20,837 nucleotides of DNA from VBDM01 sp049802235 (GTDB lineage: Bacteria; Pseudomonadota; Gammaproteobacteria; Burkholderiales; SG8-39): positions 1-20,837 of the forward strand of contig JBARMB010000078.1 in the NCBI GenBank assembly GCA_049802235.1, given 5' to 3'. The translations under genes and the position numbers were made by a program. The notes below the pieces were generated by a model. That model saw nothing but the letters and a program-made list of their open reading frames with translations, was not told where the DNA came from and searched no databases. This document shows positions 15,729 through 20,837 of the stretch, in pieces. How positions within the stretch are numbered: the first letter of the stretch is position 1; every line of letters begins with the position of its first letter.

Positions 15729-16376
15729 TCAGCCCTGCGGAAATCCCACTGTCTGGGCGAAGGTGACGAACTGGCCGTCATCGAGCCGCATGGCCCGGCC
15801 GAGTTTCTCCTGGTCGACTGCCCCGCGGAACACGGTCGCCAGACCTTCCGACGCGCAGAAAAGATATACGTTCTGGCCGGCAAATGCGGCATCGACCGAC
15901 CCATAGAGCCGGCGTTCCTCCGGCGAGATGTCCGTCATTCGCTCGCCATGCGCCACGTACACGAGGTTGAGCGGCGCCGTGGCGACGAAGTCCTGGAGCC
16001 CCGTCTGCGCGCGGATGTCGGCGTCGAGATGCGGACGCAGCGCATGCTGCCTCGGGTCGTAGAGCCAGACACCGTTGGCCATCGCTGCATAGACGTCGAT
16101 AACCATGATGTGGCGCCAGTAAGGTGCCGTGCGATCGCCGCTCGGGCGGTTGACCCCATAGGCCGCCCACAACAGGTCGGAGAGGAGCTGCGGCGGTAGT
16201 GGATGCGGCGAGAACTCCCGGACCGAGCGGCGCAACTGCAGGGCCTGCATGAGCGGCTTGCCTGCATTCTTTCGGGGCGCAGGGAGCCCCCTGGCCTCCT
16301 GCGCGAGAGCGGCCATCGGCATTGCGGCCAGCGCTGCGCCTGCAAGCAGCGTGGCATTCGCTTCTCGTCTGTTCAT
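15729..16376 (-). CDS. Exported nitroreductase/SagB-like flavoprotein
   Basis: The 215-residue protein shows the nitroreductase fold: LQLRRSVREFSPHPLPPQLLSDLLWAAYGVNRPSGDRTAPYWRH (47-89), the FMN phosphate and dimer region, then FAGQNVYLFCASEGLATVFRG (165-185) and the C-terminal VGFPQG. These enzymes use FMN to move electrons to or from quinones, nitro groups or peptide-derived substrates. Unusually, it carries an N-terminal signal, MNRREANATLLAGAALAAMPMAALAQ, with a twin Arg (3-4), so Tat export with folded FMN is likely. ATG 16376 has AAAGGAG at about 8 bases; ATG 16400 overlaps the previous stop by four bases and is an alternative. It is the last gene of the Mo-hydroxylase operon, pointing to a shared periplasmic role. 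Confidence 0.82.
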   Translation of the reverse strand: MNRREANATLLAGAALAAMPMAALAQEARGLPAPRKNAGKPLMQALQLRRSVREFSPHPLPPQLLSDLLWAAYGVNRPSGDRTAPYWRHIMVIDVYAAMANGVWLYDPRQHALRPHLDADIRAQTGLQDFVATAPLNLVYVAHGERMTDISPEERRLYGSVDAAFAGQNVYLFCASEGLATVFRGAVDQEKLGRAMRLDDGQFVTFAQTVGFPQG

Positions 16377-16396
16377 GGTTCTCGCTCCTTTGTGAT

Positions 16397-17422
16397 TCAT
16401 GCCCGACTCGCCGCGCTGAGGAGGGTCCTTCTCACCAGCGCCTCGAAGACAGGAAGCTTGTAGGCGTTCCCGCTCAGAGGTGCCGCGCCGGCGACAGCGG
16501 CGCGCGCCGCGCTGCGCGCGGTGTCTTCGGAAATCCGCTTCCCGGCCAGGACGGACTCCGCTCCCTTCGCTCGGTAAGGGACGGGTGCCGCGGCACCGAG
16601 GACCACCGAGGCTTTTCGGCAGACGCCGCCCGAATCCAAATCGACGACCGCCGCCACATCGGCGATCGGCCAATCGAAGGAGTCCACCTCGCCCTGCCGC
16701 AGGTGCGCGGAACGAAGGCCGGGTTTCGACGGCGGCAGTACCACGGCAGTCAGGATTTCGCCCGGCTTCAGGTCGTTCTCGCGCTCGACGTCCTGATCGG
16801 GCCTCAGGAAGAAGGCCTCCAGCGCCACGACGCGCTTGGCTCCCTGAGCGCCGACCAGCTCGGCCGCGGCATTGAAGGCGACCAGAGCCGTCGCGGCCGT
16901 GGATGGATGCACGATCGCGCAGCCGTCGTGGCCGAAGACCGCGTGATACTGGTTCTCGCCGGCGAAGGCGAAGCACGTCGCGCCGCCTTTGCGCAGGCAG
17001 TGGTGATGGAGCGAGCGGAAATACCAGCAGCGCGGCCGCTGCAGCAGATTGCCGCCGATCGTCGCGACGTGCCGGATCTGCGGGCTGGCCGATTGTCCCG
17101 CGGCCTGCGCCACGGCACTGTAGCGGGCTCGGACGAGCGGATGTTCAGCGAGTTGCGCGAGCGTGACCATCGACCCGATGCGCAAGGCTCCGCCCGGCTC
17201 TTCGACGATGCGCCCAAGCTCGGGAATGCCGCGCAAATTGACGACGCGGCGCGGATTGAGCAGCCCTTCCTTCATCAGATCGAGCAGATCGATGCCGCCG
17301 GCCTTCAGGATGACCGCATCCGTTCGGCCGCTCTTCGCGAGCATGGCATCTGCGACCGTGACGGATCCTGCGCGGGCCGCTGCGGCGATGCCGCGGACGC
17401 CGGTCCATTCGAAACGGTTCAT
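16397..17422 (-). CDS. Molybdenum hydroxylase FAD-binding subunit, PaoB-like with [4Fe-4S] insert
   Basis: The 341-residue subunit resembles the FAD-binding component of xanthine dehydrogenase-type enzymes: LKAGGIDLLDLMKEG (39-53), SASPQIRHVATIGGNLLQRPRCWYFR (111-136), and a C-terminal FAD-subunit domain. After the TIGGN flavin loop lies an insert with four cysteines (132, 142, 150, 168) in the order seen in E. coli PaoB (YagS). There the insert binds a [4Fe-4S] cluster; the same is inferred here. The subunit passes electrons from the iron-sulfur chain to FAD. It lacks a signal and would be exported as a folded complex with the Tat-bearing subunit. Its start overlaps the stop of the molybdenum subunit gene by four bases. 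Confidence 0.92.
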   Translation of the reverse strand: MNRFEWTGVRGIAAAARAGSVTVADAMLAKSGRTDAVILKAGGIDLLDLMKEGLLNPRRVVNLRGIPELGRIVEEPGGALRIGSMVTLAQLAEHPLVRARYSAVAQAAGQSASPQIRHVATIGGNLLQRPRCWYFRSLHHHCLRKGGATCFAFAGENQYHAVFGHDGCAIVHPSTAATALVAFNAAAELVGAQGAKRVVALEAFFLRPDQDVERENDLKPGEILTAVVLPPSKPGLRSAHLRQGEVDSFDWPIADVAAVVDLDSGGVCRKASVVLGAAAPVPYRAKGAESVLAGKRISEDTARSAARAAVAGAAPLSGNAYKLPVFEALVRRTLLSAASRA

Positions 17423-19791
17423 GTGCGCGGGCTCCTTGCGGGAATCCGGCCGAGCGCGCCCAGGATGGTCGCCGGCGTCATCGGCAACTGGCGCACGCGC
17501 ACGCCGATGGCGTTGTAGACGGCGTTGGCGATCGCCGGCGCGGTGGCGATGTTCGACGGCTCGGCGATGCCGTAGGCGTCGGTCGCGCTCGTGCCCTGGT
17601 AGTTCTCGAGCAGGATGACCTCGATCTCGGGCGTTTCACGGGAGCGTGCGATCTTGTAGTGCTCGAGGTCGGCGTTGAGCACGTGGCCGGTGTGCCGGTC
17701 GAACACGCGCTCTTCGTAAAGGGCATAGGACAGGCCCATCAGCACGCCGCCTTGCACCTGGCTTTCGATCTGGCGGGGGTTCATCGGGCGGCCGCAGTCC
17801 TGCGCCGCGACGACGCGCTCCACGCGCACGATGCCGGTCTCGACGTCCACCGCCACTTGCGCAAACTGCACGCCGCCCAGCGCATTCTGCGCCGAGGCCA
17901 TGTCGCCAAATTTGCGACCAAAGCCGCCGTAGTCGTCCGAGCGGCTCGCCACCGCGCTGATGCGCTCCGTGCGCAGGCGCGCAGCCGCCTCGCGAAAACC
18001 CATGCCGCGGGCGTCGTCGGCCGTGACAATGCGTCCGCCGCGCGCGATGAGGCTCTGCGGCGCCGCGCCGAGCGCCGGCGCCACCGCGTCGAGCAGCTCG
18101 CGCAGCACCCGGTGTGCCGCATTGCGGGTGGGCGGCGTGATCGACGCCGTGGTCAGGCTGCCATACGAGGGCGGCCCCGCCGGGAAGTCCGTGTCGCCGA
18201 TGCGGATGACGATGTCTTCGGGACGCAGGCCCAATTCTTCGGCGACGACTTGGGCGAGGACGGTGCCGATGCCGGTGCCGATGTCCTGCACACCGGAGAG
18301 CAGCTCGACCGATCCGTCGCGCATGATGCGCACCTCGCAGGATGCATTGGTGTGCACGAAGGCGCCCCAGTAGGATTGCGCCATCCCGATGCCGCGCTTG
18401 ATGGGGCCGGAATCGGACCCGGGCGCGCGCCGCCGGCTCCAGCCGAAGCGCGCCGCGCCGGCGCGCCTTTCCTCGCGGCGCACCGGGCTCGGATCGATGC
18501 GGTCGCGCAGCGCGAGCGGGTCCATGCCGAGCTTCTCTGCGATTTCGTCGGCCATTTGCTCGAGCGCGAACGCGCCCGGCACGTTGCCCGGCGCGCGCAT
18601 GGCGCATCCGGGCCCGGCGTTGATGAAAACATCGGACTGGGCGATATCGAAGTTGGCGCAGTCGTAAATCGACTGGGCGAAGTTGCCGACGCCGGCGCCA
18701 AGACCGACGCCCGCCGTTCCATAGGTATCGATGGCGATGGCGGAGAGCGTGCCATCGCGGCGCGCCCCGATGCGCAGCCGCTGCACCGTCGCCGGCCGGT
18801 TGCCGCTGTCGAGCTGCTCCTCCTGGCGATCGAGCACGAGCCGCACTGGGGCGTTCGCCTGCCGTGACAGGGCTACCGCCGCACGCACGTAGTTGCCGGC
18901 GCCCGACTTGGAGCCGAAGCCTCCGCCCATCGCATCGACGACGACGCGGACCCTGCCGAGGGGTATCCCGAACGCGTGCGCCAGCTCGCTGCGGACTCCG
19001 GCGGTGTATTGCGTCGACATGTATACGGTGAGACCGTCGGGCCGCCAGTCGGCCACCACGGCGTGCGTCTCGAGGCAGCAGTGGGTCTGCACCTGTGTGC
19101 GGAATTCGCCCTCGACGACGACGTCGGCCTGCGCGAAACCCTCGGCCACATTGCCGCGGGATCCCGCCTTGTTGGGCCCGCGCACGTTGCCCTGCTGCGG
19201 CAGCGTCGCGCCGCCCGCCGCGCCGCCTGCAAAGCTCTCCCCATGCACGGGGCGCTCGAACACGGGCGGTGCATCGCTCCTGCGCGCGCTCTCGATATCG
19301 ACCACGAATGGCAGCGGCTGATAGTCCGCCCGGATCAGGCGCAACGCCGCTTCGGCTGCGGCCGGAGTGGCGGCAGCGACGCCCGCGACGATATCGCCGA
19401 CATACAGCAAGCGCCGCGCAGTGGATTTCTTGTCTGCCTCCGCCTCGACTGCGCGGCCGACCGTCTCGTTGAACGGCAGCGCGGCGCGGACGCCCGGATA
19501 GCGCTCCGCTGCGCTGAAGTCGAGCGCGACCAGACGGGCGTGCGGCAGCCGCGATCGCAACAGGCGCGCGTGCAGCAGGCCCGGCAACTTCACGTCCACG
19601 GTAAAGCGTGCCGCGCCCGTCACCTTGGCGCGGCCGTTGATGCGCGGCACGGACTTGCCGATCCAGACAAGATCGGCGTTGGGCGGAAGCGGCGGCGCCT
19701 CGTCGGCGGGCACTCGGCGTTCCACCTCGCCGAGGGCGGCGGGGTCGATCCCCACCGGATACTTCTGCAGGTGAGCGTCGCTGTTCGCCAT
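17419..19791 (-). CDS. Molybdenum hydroxylase molybdopterin-binding (catalytic) subunit, PaoC-like
   Basis: The 790-residue catalytic subunit carries both xanthine dehydrogenase-type domains: the N-terminal part with GKSVPRINGRAKVTGAARFTVDVKLPGLLHARLLRS (45-80), and the molybdopterin part with MGGGFGSKSG (288-297), CAMRAPGNVPGAFALEQMADE (396-416), VQDIGTGIGTVLAQVVAEELG (501-521) and YGIAEPSNIATAPAIANAVYNAIG (740-763). Glu744 in GIAEP aligns with the catalytic Glu of the family. It hydroxylates a substrate using water, probably an aldehyde to a carboxylic acid as in PaoABC, though N-heterocycles are possible. ATG 19791 has GAAGGG upstream and begins two bases after the [2Fe-2S] gene. The longer frame that starts at 19863 overlaps that gene and was not used. 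No signal peptide is seen. Confidence 0.93.
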   Translation of the reverse strand: MANSDAHLQKYPVGIDPAALGEVERRVPADEAPPLPPNADLVWIGKSVPRINGRAKVTGAARFTVDVKLPGLLHARLLRSRLPHARLVALDFSAAERYPGVRAALPFNETVGRAVEAEADKKSTARRLLYVGDIVAGVAAATPAAAEAALRLIRADYQPLPFVVDIESARRSDAPPVFERPVHGESFAGGAAGGATLPQQGNVRGPNKAGSRGNVAEGFAQADVVVEGEFRTQVQTHCCLETHAVVADWRPDGLTVYMSTQYTAGVRSELAHAFGIPLGRVRVVVDAMGGGFGSKSGAGNYVRAAVALSRQANAPVRLVLDRQEEQLDSGNRPATVQRLRIGARRDGTLSAIAIDTYGTAGVGLGAGVGNFAQSIYDCANFDIAQSDVFINAGPGCAMRAPGNVPGAFALEQMADEIAEKLGMDPLALRDRIDPSPVRREERRAGAARFGWSRRRAPGSDSGPIKRGIGMAQSYWGAFVHTNASCEVRIMRDGSVELLSGVQDIGTGIGTVLAQVVAEELGLRPEDIVIRIGDTDFPAGPPSYGSLTTASITPPTRNAAHRVLRELLDAVAPALGAAPQSLIARGGRIVTADDARGMGFREAAARLRTERISAVASRSDDYGGFGRKFGDMASAQNALGGVQFAQVAVDVETGIVRVERVVAAQDCGRPMNPRQIESQVQGGVLMGLSYALYEERVFDRHTGHVLNADLEHYKIARSRETPEIEVILLENYQGTSATDAYGIAEPSNIATAPAIANAVYNAIGVRVRQLPMTPATILGALGRIPARSPRT

Positions 19792-19793
19792 GC

Positions 19794-20435
19794 TCAACCC
19801 TTCACGACTTTCGCCGCATCGAGCGTCGCCGCGAACACGTGCGGGTAGGTGCCGCAGCGGCAAAGATGGCCGCTGATGGCAGCCTTCACGTCTTCAAGAG
19901 AAGGATTGCGGTTGCTCTCGACGAGGGCCACGCAACTCATCACCAGCCCCGGCGTGCAGAAGCCGCACTGGATTGCGTCATGCGCGATGAACGCGGACTG
20001 AACCGGATGAAGCTCATCGCCGCGGGCCAGGCCTTCGATCGTGACGATCTTGCGCTCACCGACGTCAATGGCAAGCATCATGCAGGAGGCCACCGGGACG
20101 CGATCGACCCAGACGGTGCAGGCGGAACACGCGCCGCGGTCGCAGCCGATTTTGGTGCCGGTCAGATTGAGTGGCCCTCGCAACACCTCGGCGAGCGTCG
20201 CTTGCGGCGCGACGTCAAGCGCTCGCTGCACGCCGTTGACGTCGAGCAGGATTCGCACCGGGCCCGGTCCGGCTGCCGCCCCGTTCGGCGCCGCCTCGGG
20301 GGACGTAACCGCAGCCTGCAGTTTGGTATCAAGCACGGCGGAACCGGCAATCGCGGCGCCGGTACTCTTGAGGAACTCCCGCCGTGTGATCCCGCCTGCC
20401 GGGGCCGTATCACGTGCGTCGCCGAACGAAGCCAT
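19794..20435 (-). CDS. Molybdenum hydroxylase [2Fe-2S] subunit with Tat signal, PaoA-like
   Basis: The 213-residue subunit opens with a Tat signal, ITRREFLKSTGAAIAGSAVL (16-35). The plant-ferredoxin-type cluster has Cys98, 103, 106 and 118 (GCDRGACSACTV). The second cluster has Cys157, 160, 192 and 194 (CGFCTPG and CRCG). It carries electrons from the molybdenum site toward FAD and, through its signal, brings the folded complex to the periplasm. It is the first gene of the operon, and AGGAGGGG lies about 8 bases before the ATG. The gene order (Fe-S, Mo, FAD) differs from E. coli paoABC (Fe-S, FAD, Mo). No maturation chaperone (paoD/xdhC type) is in the window. Confidence 0.94.
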   Translation of the reverse strand: MASFGDARDTAPAGGITRREFLKSTGAAIAGSAVLDTKLQAAVTSPEAAPNGAAAGPGPVRILLDVNGVQRALDVAPQATLAEVLRGPLNLTGTKIGCDRGACSACTVWVDRVPVASCMMLAIDVGERKIVTIEGLARGDELHPVQSAFIAHDAIQCGFCTPGLVMSCVALVESNRNPSLEDVKAAISGHLCRCGTYPHVFAATLDAAKVVKG

Positions 20436-20576
20436 GTGCCTGCCCCTCCTGGCGCGTCATGCCAATGCACCGACGGCTTGTGTCGGCACGCTCGCAAGCG
20501 CCATGCACAACATTGTCGTCGGACGAATGCGGCCGAAAACTTTCTTTCCCGCATCCGCGTCACCCGGCGCAATGTA

Positions 20577-20617
20577 ATGCTATGGCCTGGCTTGTCCCGT
20601 GGATTGATTTAGGTCAA
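20577..20617 (-). promoter_or_regulatory. FNR-type site and -10 element upstream of the Mo-hydroxylase operon
   Basis: TTGAT-TTAG-GTCAA at 20604-20617 matches the FNR consensus except for one base (G for A in the right half). On the minus strand TAGCAT (20577-20582) lies 21 bases downstream, close to the spacing of class II FNR-activated promoters, where the site is centred near -41. Transcription would start near 20570, leaving a leader of about 135 bases. Confidence 0.5.
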
Positions 20618-20712
20618 ACCTCCCGCGTACCTGAACCCACCGTGAGGCAATGCAAGGAATCCCGAAAGAGACCGTCAAGTCCGCAGGTCCCCGATTGGAC
20701 CGCCAATCCCCG

Positions 20713-20738
20713 ATGACCGCTTCTGGCCGGTTCGCGAC
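20713..20738 (+). repeat. Dispersed intergenic repeat, copy 2
   Basis: It matches 10377-10402 at 21 of 26 positions, with the last 14 bases identical. It is followed by a tract, GTCGCAAAATTTGCG, that contains a small palindrome (CGCAAAATTTGCG). Confidence 0.45.
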
Positions 20739-20837
20739 TTGTCGCAAAATTTGCGCGTAGTCAGCGTCGGGGCCGCCACCTGTTGCAACAGAACCTTACC
20801 GATAGACGAGGACCGGAATTTTCGAGTAAGCCAGAAC

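Larger units (their letters stand above)
20436..20837. other. Upstream region of the Mo-hydroxylase operon, to window end
   Basis: About 400 bases without a supported gene. It contains the FNR-type promoter described above and copy 2 of the dispersed repeat. A short frame ending at 20716 and others in this tract show no protein character. Confidence 0.45.

Noticed and set aside
15729..16976. A 415-residue minus-strand frame containing the nitroreductase at its C terminus
   Set aside because: Its first ~190 residues are out-of-frame reading of the FAD subunit gene; ribosome binding site and signal peptide place the start at 16376.
16322..18867. Two plus-strand frames of about 400 codons each (16322-17518 and 17659-18867)
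   Set aside because: Both mirror the hydroxylase subunits, which have cofactor motifs in the minus-strand frames.

Overview
The window is GC-rich, densely coding and Gram-negative: it has outer-membrane and lipoprotein signal sequences, Tat signals, an AsmA protein and a Bug-family periplasmic solute receptor. The Bug receptor, the AsmA type and the exporter families together suggest a betaproteobacterium, probably an environmental Burkholderiales-like lineage. This is inference from protein families; no rRNA, tRNA or marker gene is present. I saw no CRISPR array, intact insertion sequence or RNA gene.

Layout. 1-1.7 kb (+): the end of an MFS transporter gene and an orphan Bug/TctC-type receptor. 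1.7-2.8 kb: an intergenic tract with a large nested inverted repeat, then a small outer-membrane beta-barrel gene (-) with a good sigma70 promoter. 2.8-4.9 kb (-): AsmA-family protein. 5.2-6.8 kb (+): a two-gene DrrA/DrrB-type ABC exporter. 6.8-7.8 kb (-): thiL. 8.0-8.8 kb (+): an exported L,D-transpeptidase-like protein, divergent from thiL, with a perfect FNR-type site between them. 8.8-10.5 kb is a low-density, decayed stretch holding hairpins, a conserved-hypothetical pseudogene (two frameshifts and a stop) and a universal stress protein gene.

10.5-15.6 kb (-) is a five-gene operon with overlapping or abutting genes: HlyD-like lipoprotein, two ABC ATPases, two ABC-2 permeases. The order matches E. 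coli ybhGFSR, but the fused double ATPase YbhF is split into two genes. The two ATPases carry complementary defects (no H-loop His in one, no LSGGQ in the other) that fall in the same composite nucleotide site.

15.7-20.4 kb (-) is a molybdenum hydroxylase operon of the PaoABC type: a Tat-exported [2Fe-2S] subunit, a molybdopterin subunit and an FAD subunit with a four-cysteine insert typical of an extra [4Fe-4S] cluster, followed by an exported nitroreductase/SagB-like flavoprotein. An FNR-type site with a correctly spaced -10 lies upstream, so the operon may respond to oxygen limitation. The Pao-type operon with its added flavoprotein and FNR-type promoter is the best candidate for an undescribed system here; the asymmetric split exporter is second.
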